Part shown: positions 1 to 9,032 of the stretch, piece by piece
How the letters are laid out: each line of letters begins with the position of its first letter
Position numbering within the stretch: position 1 is the first letter of the stretch
Origin: Patagioenas fasciata
Lineage: Eukaryota > Chordata > Aves > Columbiformes > Columbidae
Direction: 5' to 3'
Assembly: GCF_037038585.1 (NCBI RefSeq)
Contig: NW_027288732.1
Coordinates: 3,224,001 to 3,288,000 of the forward strand
DNA: 64,000 bases
Position numbers and translations under genes: made by a program
The notes under the pieces: model-generated
What the model was told of the DNA's origin: nothing
The model's database searches: none
The model's input: only the letters and a program-made list of their open reading frames with translations

Positions 1-421
1 CCATATAGTCAGCTGTTGTTATTATACTCCCCCAACACCATAGTTTGTATTGCATTCCCTGCTGCGCGTGGTACCCGACCCGTAGGGCCCAGACGATTCG
101 GGCATTCATTTTTCCAGTGTCCTCCCTCCTTACAATAAGCACATTGATTTATACCAAGCTTTACAACAGGCCTCAGAGGAGTTCCCTGAACATTCCGAAA
201 ACCGCGCCCTCAGCCGCCTCTAGCTCCCCTGTCTTAATTTTCCCCATTTCTATTTTTCTTCTTCCTAAAGGATTATTTTTCAAGCAAATTTCACACTTAG
301 CTGTAATAGACTTTGCCATTGTTAACATCTGGACCGAGATAATTTGTTTTCCTAGGTAAGCTACCAATGCTTCTTCACCCCAAAGGACGTTTCCTTGCTT
401 TATATTTTCTACCACATCCAT
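1..421 (-). pseudogene. Retroviral gag/pol debris with nucleocapsid zinc knuckle
   Basis: Reading the minus strand, about 173-421 is open and contains a Cys-x2-Cys pair (CEIC) followed by KNNP, in a context that resembles the zinc-binding N-terminal part of gammaretroviral integrases (moderate confidence, by resemblance only). A frame change near 175-185 is needed to continue into a segment at about 20-178 carrying a classical CCHC knuckle, C-AY-C-KEGG-H-WKNE-C, the RNA-binding motif of retroviral nucleocapsid, followed by a proline/arginine-rich tail and a stop near the window edge. Integrase-like sequence directly upstream of nucleocapsid is the wrong order for a provirus, so this is a rearranged fossil. 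No intact product is possible: frame break, no start, no flanking LTR in view. The upstream end runs into the 886-bp tandem repeat, so the first repeat copy and this fragment share about 40 bp. Confidence 0.6.
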
Positions 422-2637
422 CTGGAGACGAGGAGGAAAGCCATCAGACCTGATGGATTACGCCAAAGCAAAAACCCCGGCTACTTGAGACACTTAGACT
501 AAGCCTAAAAGGCAAAGATCTCTCCATAAGGATGGTTTTTAAACTCTACTTCCACAATCTGCTGGCAGGACAAAAGAATAAGCGGCAGATCTACTTAGAC
601 TGAGTCATGGTGGTTTGCTCCTAAGACCATGCATACCATGGGAAAATTTCAGAATTTCTGCTCTGGTTTTCAGTGTATTATACCAAAACACCCACCTGAT
701 GAAATCATTTCAAGAGCAACAGCAGCAACTGGCAGAATTCAGCTTCTTTGGGGAACTGAGAAATTGCTAAGCTGACACCAAGTCCTGCTGTGTCTCTGTC
801 ACGCGCAGAGTGCCCGCATCCTCACCACGGTAGCGGGCATTGTGACAAACGTTCTATGTCAGCTGGGTGTGGCAGCCGAACGCCCCCGAGGGGAGGGGGA
901 GCCTGTCAGCCCCGGGCCTGTCACTGCCTGCTGTCCCCCCTGTCACCAGCAAGGCCTCTGAAAAGTTTCCAAAACATCCCCAGACTTGGGTCCAGCGTGG
1001 CCAAAAGTCTCCAAGAGACAAGTCGGAAAGAAGGATATGGAACAAAGGGAGAAAGCGAAGGGAGCAAGCCAAAGGGAGGGAAGAGGAAAAGCTAGTGCCG
1101 GGCTGCAGGACTGAAATGGAGGAATGGAAAGACAAAAGCCAGGAAGCAGGAGAGTTTGAGAAAAGGAGAGAGGAAAGAAGAGACATGCAGCCAGACGAGG
1201 GGTTAGTGAGAGAGGCTGGCACAGAGAACAGGATGAGAAGGAAATAAGGCAAAACAAGGCTAGACCAAAGGATGTTTCCTTGCTTTATATTTTCTACCAC
1301 ATTCATCTGGAGACAAGGAGGAAAGCCATCAGACCTGATGGATTAGGCCCAAGCAAAAACCCCGGCTACTTGAGACACTTAGACTAAGCCTAAAATGCAA
1401 AGATCTCTCCATCAGGATGGTTTTTATACTCTACTTCCACAATCTGCTGGCAGTACAAAAGAATAAGAGGCAGATCTACTTAGGAGCAAAGCACCGTGAC
1501 ACAGCCTAAGACCATGCATACCATGGGAATATTTCAGCATTTCTGCTCTGGTTTTCAGTGTATTACACCAAAACACCCACCTGATGACATAATTGCAACA
1601 GCAACAGCAGCAATTGGCAGAATCCAGCTTCCTTGGGGAACTGAGAAATTGCTGAGCTGACACCAAGTCCTGCTGTGTCCCTGTCACCCGCAGAGTGCCC
1701 GCATCCTCACCACGGTAGCGGGCATTGTGACAAAGGTTCTATGTCAGCTGGGTGTGGCAGCCGAGCGCCCCCGAGGGGAGGGGGAGCCTGTCAGCCCCGG
1801 GCCTGTCACTGCCTGCTGTCCCCCCTGTCAGCAGCGAGGCCTCTGAAAAGTTTCCAAAACATCCCCAGACTTGGGTCCAGCGTGGCCAAAAGTCTCCAAG
1901 AGACAAGTCGGAAAGAAGGATATGGAACAGAGGGAGAAAGCGAAGGGAGCAAGCCAAAGGGAGGGAAGAGGAAAATCTAGTGTTGAGCTGCAGGACTGAA
2001 ATGGAGGAATGGAAAGACAAAAGCCAGGAAGCAGGAGAGTTTGAGAAAAGGAGAGAGTAAAGAAGAGACATGCAGCCAGACAAGGGCTTAGTGAGAGAGG
2101 CTGGCACAGAGAACAGGATGAGAAGGAAATAAGGCAAGCCAAGGCCAGGCCAAAGGACGTTTCCTTGCTTTATATTTTCTACCACATTCATCTGGAGACG
2201 AGAAGGCAAGCCATCAGACCTGATCGATTAGGCCCAAGCAAAAACCCCGGCTACTTGAGACACTTAGACTAAGCCTAAAATGTAAAGATCTCTCCATAAG
2301 CATGGTTTTTATACTCTACTTCCACAATCTGCTGGCAGTACAAAAGAATAAGCGGCAGATATACCTAGGCTGAGTCACGGTGCTTTGTTCCTAAGACCAT
2401 GCATACCATGGGAATATTTCAGCATTTCTGCTCTGGTTTTCAGTGTATTACACCAAAACACCCACCTGATGACATCATTTCAAGAGCAACAGCAGCAATT
2501 TGCAGAATTCAGCTTCTTTGGGGAACTGAGAAATTGCTGAGCTGACACCAAGTCCTGCTGTGTCTCTGTCACGCGCAGAGTGCCCGCATCCTCACCACGG
2601 TAGCGGGCATTGTGACAAAGGTTCTATGTCAGCTGTT
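381..2637. repeat. 886-bp tandem repeat, about 2.5 copies
   Basis: Direct copies begin at 381, 1266 and 2152, each opening with AAAGGAYGTTTCCTTGC and running through the same landmarks (CCATGCATACCATGGGA, then the CTCACCACGGTAGCGGGC block) before a GC-rich stretch and a purine-rich tract. Spacing is 885 and 886 bp. The third copy stops at about 2637, right after TATGTCAGCTG, so it lacks the GC-rich and purine-rich half. The same GTCAGCTGTTGYT junction word also occurs at 8-20, hinting that the array once continued to the left. Copies look about 95% alike. Minus-strand ORFs start MNVVENIKQG in copies 1 and 2, the same words as the retroviral debris at 1-421, so the unit probably incorporates retroviral sequence. 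I recognise no known family. Confidence 0.85.
1003..1265 (+). other. Purine-rich tract in 886-bp repeat
   Basis: About 260 bp almost entirely A and G on the plus strand (AAG, GGAG and GAAAGG words). It is present again at 1890-2150 in the second repeat copy and absent from the truncated third copy. It keeps ORFs open in all plus frames, which explains the charged E/K/R-rich translations; I do not regard them as genes. Confidence 0.6.
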
Positions 2638-3852
2638 GCTCTTGCGACCGGCAAGAGAGCTACAACGAAGCATGCCGAACGGAGAAAATAGCAGCAGCTC
2701 ATCTGTTCACACCTTGTTTCTGCCATGTGCTTGAACGCCAAGACGTTCGCGCTTCTGTGAGATGAAAGACGTCCTTCTTCATATGTGGTTGCTCACACCG
2801 GTCCACTTGTTAGTGTATCCATTCAGTGCTGGGCTGCGGGGCATTCAGAAGTGGCTCTGTGGAGACGTCTGCATAGAGACAGCTGTCAGAACACGCACAC
2901 TCGATTGTTCACCAAAACATATGCAGACGCGTCCTTAGCCTGTAGATTTGGATGCACAGAGTTCCCTGTGTTCGCAAGAGACAAGGGAATCGCATCTGTA
3001 CGCACAGAAGCAATAGCGGACCGTTTCCCTTGGAGTGAACACGAAAGAGCTGTCTATACACTCGCAGACATGGGAACGTGCCTCAATGCAGTCACAGAGG
3101 CAGCAGCTTTTGAACAGAGGCTCTGGTGATTCTGGCACACTCCTGAAAGTCGCGCACACTGCTGTTCACTCGCTAAACTACCTCTTTGGAAACACATCTC
3201 CGGTCCATGTACCGCTCAGATTTCTTCTCGTGTAACTGTGAACTGTGTCAGCGCGGGGATTCCGTCTCTGTTGAGCAGATGTCAATCCTGCCTCGCTTTT
3301 GCTTTGTTGCCTCTACCAAGATGATTTCCCCTTTCTCTCTTCACTGGAGCAGGCAGACACAGCCAACGCACAGCAAGTGTCAAGAGACACACTCCATCCG
3401 CTGAGCTCAACGCTTGTGCAGATGCACGTGTGCGACGAAGTCAACACACGTGCTTGTGGAGAGAAAGAAAGGGACTCACAGGCGTGTGGAGCGACGGATA
3501 GAAAGAGCAGGCGCTAAGGAACACAGAGTTTCAGGCAGACTGTCTCCACACAAACAGGCACCTGTCTGCAGGTATCCTAGATCTTGATTCTTGAACTTGA
3601 GGAAACACGCGTCTGAGCAAAACTCCCAAACGCTTCCAGGAAAGACACAGGCTCTCCCACAAGCACACAAGTGTTTGCCCTCAGCTATAGATCAGCGACA
3701 AGCTTGTGAAGAGATGCCCTGCTATTCTTTCGCCTTATGGCATCACGTGTTTCGTTTCTCTTGGAGATCGATTGCTAAGCGTCTTTCCTCGGGCGACTGT
3801 GAAGCATTTGCCACCGGAGGAGAAGTAGCACGGAGCAGCATTCAGTACTGTC
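2638..3852. other. Unassigned sequence, no supported gene
   Basis: About 1.2 kb of mixed-composition sequence with recurring short words (ACACGC, CTTGTG, GTTCAC, CAAGAGACA) suggesting a very degenerate tandem repeat whose period I cannot fix by eye. The six-frame translations are all short and cysteine-rich without recognisable domains, and no splice-bounded exon, tRNA or transposon end was seen. It changes abruptly into repeat unit U1 at about 3853. Confidence 0.5.
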
Positions 3853-4757
3853 TACGTCACGGCCCCTTATAAGACAGCGGCACTGGCGCACACACACACA
3901 GAGGAGACGGTGGCACTGGCGCACACACACACAGAGGAGACGGCGGCACTGGCGCGCACACACACAGAGGAGACGGCGGCACTGGCGCGCACACACACAG
4001 AGGAGACGGCGGCACTGGCGCGCACACACACAGAGGAGACGGCGGCACTGGCGCGCACACACACAGAGGAGACGGCGGCACTGGCGCGCACACACACAGA
4101 GGAGACGGCGGCACTGGCGCGCACACACACAGAGGAGACGGCGGCACTGGCGCGCACACACACAGAGGAGACGGCGGCACCACTTAAAAACTTCAAGATG
4201 CTGGGAAGAAGTGCCAGTCCCTTAGACTGGAGGGGTACAGAGCACAGCTGCCGATGCAGCCCAGAACTACACCATAAAACACAACTGAGCAGAAACATCC
4301 AAAATGCAAAAACCATCCACGCTTTCAGCTGCTGATACAAGAAAACCAGGACCTGATTGGCGCTACGCCAACTGGCACCGGCGTTCCGGATCCCGGGATG
4401 GCGCCCGGGATGCCTGTCGGGTCCCTCAAGTGCGACGAGACCCCGGGACCGTCTGACAGGCACAATGCAAGCCTCCCGACCTGCAATACAACACTGACAC
4501 GAGGCTGGAGCTGCCCTGCCCGGGACACGCTGGCATCGCACTGTGAAGTTCCCTGGACCCTTCGCCTGCCCAAAAGGGACTGTTCCTGGATCACCCTTGC
4601 CCCAAAGAGAACTTTACCCCCCTCCCTGCAGTTCCCAACCCCTTCCCAGCCCCCCAGCCTCCACTTATCTTTCAGAGGGCCAAGAGACTGAATCCATCTT
4701 CAACAGAGGAAAACACCACATGTGCTGATAGAGATCGTCCTGCATCACCAAGTTCCT
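3853..4757. repeat. Unit U1 of the ~1.95-kb arm repeat (left, interrupted)
   Basis: Homologous to 9150-10117 (U2) and to about 11440-12080 (U3): it starts with ACGTCACGGCCCCTTA, continues through the GACGGCGGCAC minisatellite, the AACTTC/CATC box, the CCACGCTTT box, the GGATCCCGGGATGGC box and the TTATCTTTCAGAGGGC box. It ends at about 4757, where the ERV-L LTR begins; the remaining 1.2 kb of the unit is missing here. Inverted relatives lie at 60500-64000. Confidence 0.85.
3872..4181 (+). repeat. 33-bp minisatellite, about 9.4 copies
   Basis: Tandem 33-mers: GGCGGCACTGGCGCGCAC followed by ACACACAGAGGAGAC. The first two copies carry point variants (GCGCAC, GGTGGC). Because 33 is a multiple of three, every frame gives an 11-residue repeat (for example HTHTEETAALA on plus, VCVRASAAVSS on minus). 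The homologous array in U2 has a 35-bp monomer, while U3, U2' and U3' hold only one or two copies. It is CpG-rich with alternating purine/pyrimidine CGCGCACACACA, a Z-DNA-prone pattern. Confidence 0.95.
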
Positions 4758-4760
4758 CCT

Positions 4761-5434
4761 TGTCCTGGTTTTGTTAAAAAACAAGTTTCTCTTTTAGTGA
4801 ATTTTTGCCTGTCAGCTAAAGCCTTCATATTAGCTGCATTTTCCTGGAAAACCCAACACATGTTTTGGTTAAACCTAGCAATGGAATGCAAACTTATTGA
4901 TAAGCACGGATGGACATCTCACGAGAGGGGCAACGAGAAACTGATGATCGAGAGACTGACCAACCGTGTATAACATTCCATTCACGTGAATACTTCATAT
5001 AAAAGTGGGAGATCACGAGGATCTCGGCCCCTTTTTTCCCTTTTTGCCCTTTTTCCCTTTTTCCTCATGGCTGACATTAGGAGAGGACCTTGCTGGTCGT
5101 CCCTGCGAACTGAGGCCTAGTGAGAGACTGAATCCAGCTCCAGTTGGCTACAGAGTCTATATCCAGGACTTTGGGTGCTGGCTCTGCAGTTGCTGAGACT
5201 TACAAGATTGGTTTTGTATATTTTGTATTATTTTCTCTATTCTTATTAGCAGCATTAGTAAAACATCTTTAACTTTTCCAACTCTCTTCTCTCTGTCCTT
5301 CTTTCCCTCCCGATCGCCTGTCCTGAGTAGGAAGGGGGGAGAGGGAGGGGCAAAAGGGGGAACTGGTGGGGAGAGGAGGTTAACAATACATCTGCCAGGG
5401 TTTGATTGTCACCCCGCAATATTAACCCTCGACA
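4761..5434 (+). repeat. ERV-L 5' LTR
   Basis: A 674-bp segment starting TGTCCTGGTTTTG and ending ACCCTCGACA (TG...CA), followed after six bases by a primer-binding site. It contains a TATA-like box at about 4997-5004 (ATATAAAA), a C/T-rich run at 5030-5065 and a G-rich stretch at 5328-5383. No clean AATAAA is present. No matching 3' LTR exists in the window. Confidence 0.85.
4997..5004 (+). promoter_or_regulatory. TATA-like box of ERV-L LTR
   Basis: ATATAAAA lies about 236 bp into the LTR, followed 20-30 bp downstream by GATCACGAGGATCTCGG, a plausible start region. Activity cannot be judged. Confidence 0.5.
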
Positions 5435-5440
5435 GATAAT

Positions 5441-5458
5441 TAGCACCCAACGTGGGGC
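5441..5458 (+). other. Primer-binding site, tRNA-Lys-like
   Basis: TAGCACCCAACGTGGGGC lies six bases after the LTR end. It differs at two positions from the 18-nt site complementary to tRNA-Lys(1,2) used by spumaviruses and several betaretroviruses (family knowledge). The register after a TG...CA LTR supports the LTR boundary. Confidence 0.75.
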
Positions 5459-5603
5459 AAGAGAAAGGGGTAAATTTGGAGATTTTTGGCTTTTCTACTG
5501 CTCTGACGTACCTTTCAATTTTCTTGGCACGGTGCCAACTCATAGAGTTGTGATACTCGCGCGTACGTTTGCTTTGGATATTATTTAGTGGTATTAAGGC
5601 AAA

Positions 5604-5996
5604 GTGAATTACATTGATTTAAAGATGTTATGGCAAAAGTTGTATCAGTTATTTTCTACATTGTGCTCGCTGATCCCATATCTGTGTTGGTGTTTCTTTC
5701 TGAATCAAAGTATTCATTATATAACAACAAGAAACTGGACAGCGGTCATGATGATTCTGTGTGGTATGGCACTGGTTTATTTCATTATATTGCAGCCGCT
5801 AATGAATTTCTACTCGCTTCTGCTTTACCTTGAAAAACCTCCAGGAGAGATTAAAGAGCAGAATGGCTCTATATTTGCTAATTGGTCAAGCGAATCTTTA
5901 GAAAGGCTGACTAACAATACTTTTGTGTTTTCGCTAGGACAATTTGCAAATGTTTTAGAGAACTTTGAATATCCTTGGAGCTTTGTAGAACTGTGA
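5604..5996 (+). CDS. Hydrophobic ORF upstream of ERV-L gag
   Basis: An open frame of 130 codons between PBS and gag. Two hydrophobic stretches, at about residues 18-33 (CSLIPYLCWCFFL) and 48-65 (MMILCGMALVYFIILQPL), look membrane-spanning, and two N-glycosylation sequons (NWS, NNT) follow. It overlaps the first codons of the gag frame. The gag ORF itself also begins with a hydrophobic stretch in a different frame, so this may be the frameshifted N-terminus of Gag or a separate leader product. I do not recognise a function; it could be chance in a decayed leader. Confidence 0.4.
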   Translation: MNYIDLKMLWQKLYQLFSTLCSLIPYLCWCFFLNQSIHYITTRNWTAVMMILCGMALVYFIILQPLMNFYSLLLYLEKPPGEIKEQNGSIFANWSSESLERLTNNTFVFSLGQFANVLENFEYPWSFVEL

Positions 5997-7469
5997 TGGT
6001 GTTATCTGGTTTGCTGAATGTGTGGCAGTTTGTGTTACTGTTAAGAGAAATGAGGTTCAATAGGAGGTTTGCGTTTCTTTTTAGTCCTGAGATTTGCAGT
6101 GCGTCTTCGGAAGCTTTAGCAAAAAGCACTCCTAGCCGCTCGAGAAAAGGCAAAACAGCCAAAGCTGCTGCTGCAGCCACTGCCCCCCCAACCGCAGCTT
6201 CACAGGCTGAAGCTACAGCTCCTCCGCAGAGCTCCTCTGCCAAGCTCGCTGCAGATAACGTTACTTCTCCAGCCTCAAAGTCTAACAAGGCAGCCCCCCC
6301 GCCTTCACACACTGGGCACTGTTGCTGCTGTAACCACAGCAATCACTGTGACAGTCATTCAGACTCTGAAAGTGAATCAAATGATGGTGAACCCATATCA
6401 GCATCAGTTGCTGGTTGTAAGAAAGTCACTAGAAAGACCACCCGTGCAGCAGGTGATGGCACAGGGCCAACATCAACCCAAGGGGCATCATCAGGACAGG
6501 GTGGAGATGAAGTGACCACCACTCGGTCCTTTTCTCCAGGTGAGCTGAGAGATCTGCGAAAAGACTTCAGTCGTCGTGAAGGCGAGAATATTTTAACCTG
6601 GCTGCTGCGATGCTGGGACAATGAGGCAGAAACAATTGAATTGGAAGGTGGTGAAGCCAGGCAGCTGGGATCTCTGTCAAAAGATTCCACCATTGATAGG
6701 GCAATTTCAAGAGAGTCTAATGCCTCTACTCTCTGGACCCGACTCCTGGCAGCTATGAAAGTCAGATTTCCCTACAAGGAAGATTGTATATCCAAGTTAG
6801 GGAAATGGAATACTATGGAGAGAGGTATCCAGTTCCTGAGAGAATTAGCTGTGCGAGAGATCATCTATCTAGGACCAAACAGCCAAGAGGGGACAGACCC
6901 AGATAGAATCAATTGTACAAAATCTATGTGGTGCAGATTTGTACAAAGTGCACCACCTGCATATGCTAAGTCATTGGCAGGAATGGTCTGGTCAGCTAGA
7001 GGTCTACAAGAAATTAATGAAGTGATTGAGCAGCTCCGGTACTTTGAGGACAGCCTTGCTGGTTCTCTACGGGCTTGTATATCCGCTGTGGAGAAACTGT
7101 GTGAAAAATCTGATGACCGGTTTGAAAAGCTGTTGCAAGAAATCAAAGAGCTCAGAGAAGACTCGTACCGTTCACGACCTGCACAAACCTATGTTTCAGC
7201 TGTTAAGAGAAGGCGTTTCCAATCTCGAGAGAGAGGGCAGAGACAGCCCACAAAAAGAGGTTAACTGTGGTTCTTCCTACATGAGCAGGGAGAAAACATC
7301 AATAAGTGGCATGGAAGGCCTACCTCAACTTCAAGAACGAGTACGTGAGATAAAAGGAAAAACTCCTAGGAAAGTGGCTGCTCCAGTTTACAAAAGGAGC
7401 AGAAGAGATTCTGATGCTCTTGAAGGAACCTCTAATTCACACCCAGAGACTGTGCAAAACAGGAATTAG
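5975..7469 (+). pseudogene. gag: ERV-L gag, broken
   Basis: The main frame 5975-7264 (429 codons) has a low-complexity alanine/proline/serine N-terminal third, a His/Cys-rich patch near residues 109-120 (HCCCCNHSNHC), then a conserved Gag core from about residue 185 (SPGELRDLRKDF, then a WLLRCWDNEA segment) of the ERV-L/spuma-like type. The core would form the virus particle shell. At about 7240-7262 the sense reading passes into another frame, which runs on to a TAG at 7467-7469, after which the protease frame follows in phase. The frame change indicates mutation. The TAG between gag and protease could be a relic of a programmed readthrough stop or plain decay. No CCHC knuckle was found, consistent with ERV-L/spuma-type Gag. 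Confidence 0.8.
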
Positions 7470-7490
7470 AGGTGCCCTGCCTCCAACCAG

Positions 7491-9032
7491 GTGGAGGAAA
7501 GGGATAACAGAGTTTATTGGACTGTAGAAATACTATGGCCTGGTACAACACAACCCCAGGAGTACAAAGCTTTAGTGGACACTGGTGCTCAGTGCACAAT
7601 AATTCCTTCTAATTATAAAGGAACGCAATCCATCAATATTGTTGGAGTGACTGGGGGATCCCAGGAACTGACTGTTGCAGAGGCTGAAATGAGCCTAACT
7701 GGAAAAAACTGGCAAAAGCATCCCATTGTGACTGGTCCAGATGCTCCGTGCATCCTTGGTGTAGACTACCTCAGGAAAGGGTATTTTAAGGACCCAAAAG
7801 GGTATAGGTGGGCATTTGGTATAGCAGCTGTGGACACTGAGAAAATTGAACAGCTGTCTGATTTGCCTGGTCTTTCAGATGACCCTTCTGTTGTAGGACT
7901 GCTGATGGTTGACGATCAGCAGGTGCCAATTGCTACCACGACGGTGCATCGCTGGCAATATCACACCAATCGAGACTCTTGGATTCCTATCCAGAAGCTG
8001 ATTCGTCAATTGGAAAGCCAGGGTGTGATCAGTAAGACTCGCTCACCTTTTAACAGCCCAATCTGGCCAGTGCGTAAGTCTAATGACGAGTGGAGACTAA
8101 CTGTAGACTATCGTTGCCTGAATTAAGTTACACCACCACTGAGTACTGCTGTGCCTGACATGCTAGAACTGCAATTTGAACTGGAGTCAAAGGCAGCCAA
8201 GTGGTACGCTACAATTGACATTGCTAATGCATTTTTCTCTATTCCTGTAGCAGCAGAGTGCAGGCCGCAGTTTGCTTTCACCTGGAGGGGCATCCAGTAT
8301 ACATGGAATCGCTTGCCCCAGGGGTGGAAACACAGTCCTACCATCTGCCATGGACTGATCCAGACCACGCTGGAGCAAGGTGAAGCTCCAGAACACTTGC
8401 AATATATTGATGACATCATCGTATGGGGCGACGCAGCGAAAGAAGTCTTCGAGAAAGGTGAGAGAATAATTCCTATTCTTTTGGATGCTGGTTTTGCCAT
8501 AAAACGAAGCAAGGTCAAGGGACCTGCACGAGAGATCCAGTTTTTAGGAATAAAATGGCAAGATGGCTGTTGTCAGATCCCAATGGATGTGATCAACAAA
8601 ATTGCAGCAATGTCTCCACCTACTAATAAAAAGGAGACACAGACTTTCTTGGGCATTGTAGGTTTTTGGAGAATGCACATTCCTGACTACAGCCACATTG
8701 TGAGCCTCTCTATCGAGTGACTCGTAAAAAGAACCAATTTGAGTGGGGCCCTGAACAACGACAAGCCTTTGAACAAATTAAGCGTGAGATAACTCATGCG
8801 GTGGCCCTTGGACCAGTCCGAACTGGACTAGATGTTAAAAATGTGCTCTACACCGCAGCCGGAGATAATGGACTTACCTGGAGCCTCTGGCAAAAAACAC
8901 CAGGAGAAACCCGAGGTCAACCCTTAGGTTTTTGGAGTCGAGGATACAAAGGATCTGAGGCCAACTATACTCCAACTGTAAAGGAAATACTAGCAGCATA
9001 TGAAGGAGTTCGAGCTGCTTCAGAAGTGATCG
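7491..9032 (+). pseudogene. pol: ERV-L pol: protease, RT and partial RNase H, broken
   Basis: The aspartic protease is recognised by LVDTGAQC at about 7571-7594 and ILGVDYLRKG near 7753-7782. RT starts around 7940 and shows the WPVRKS and RLTVDYR blocks, then an in-frame TAA at 8124-8126 between two RT blocks. Past this stop the same frame continues with IDIANAFFSIP, the LPQGW block, and the catalytic YIDD box at about 8403-8414. The frame ends at TGA 8718-8720, and from about 8710 the sense passes into another frame carrying the thumb/RNase H connection. Homology stops at 9032 where the arm repeat begins, so the rest of RNase H and all of integrase are absent. Two breaks and the truncation make it non-functional. 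Confidence 0.87.

Larger units (their letters stand above)
4761..9032 (+). mobile_element. Truncated ERV-L-type endogenous retrovirus
   Basis: Order on the plus strand: LTR (4761-5434), PBS (5441-5458), a hydrophobic leader ORF, gag, protease and reverse transcriptase, ending abruptly in the RNase H region at 9032. Integrase and the 3' LTR are missing. The LTR start TGTCCTGG, the spuma/ERV-L-like Gag and the Pol motifs fit the class III avian ERV-L group (family knowledge). Gag has a frame change and stop codon, RT has an in-frame TAA and a later frameshift, so it is defective. The 3' boundary is not a retroviral end: at 9033 sequence switches within pol to the arm repeat, indicating a deletion or recombination after insertion. 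No target-site duplication can be assessed. Confidence 0.88.

Noticed and set aside
867..1247. Charged E/K/R-rich ORF in the 886-bp repeat
   Set aside because: Produced by a purine-only tract; the second copy has an early stop and the antisense strand is equally open.
3867..4541. Minus-strand 224-codon ORF with 11-residue repeats (and plus-strand HTHTEETAALA repeats)
   Set aside because: A product of the 33-bp minisatellite; the homologous U2 array has a 35-bp period that destroys the frame, so no protein is conserved.
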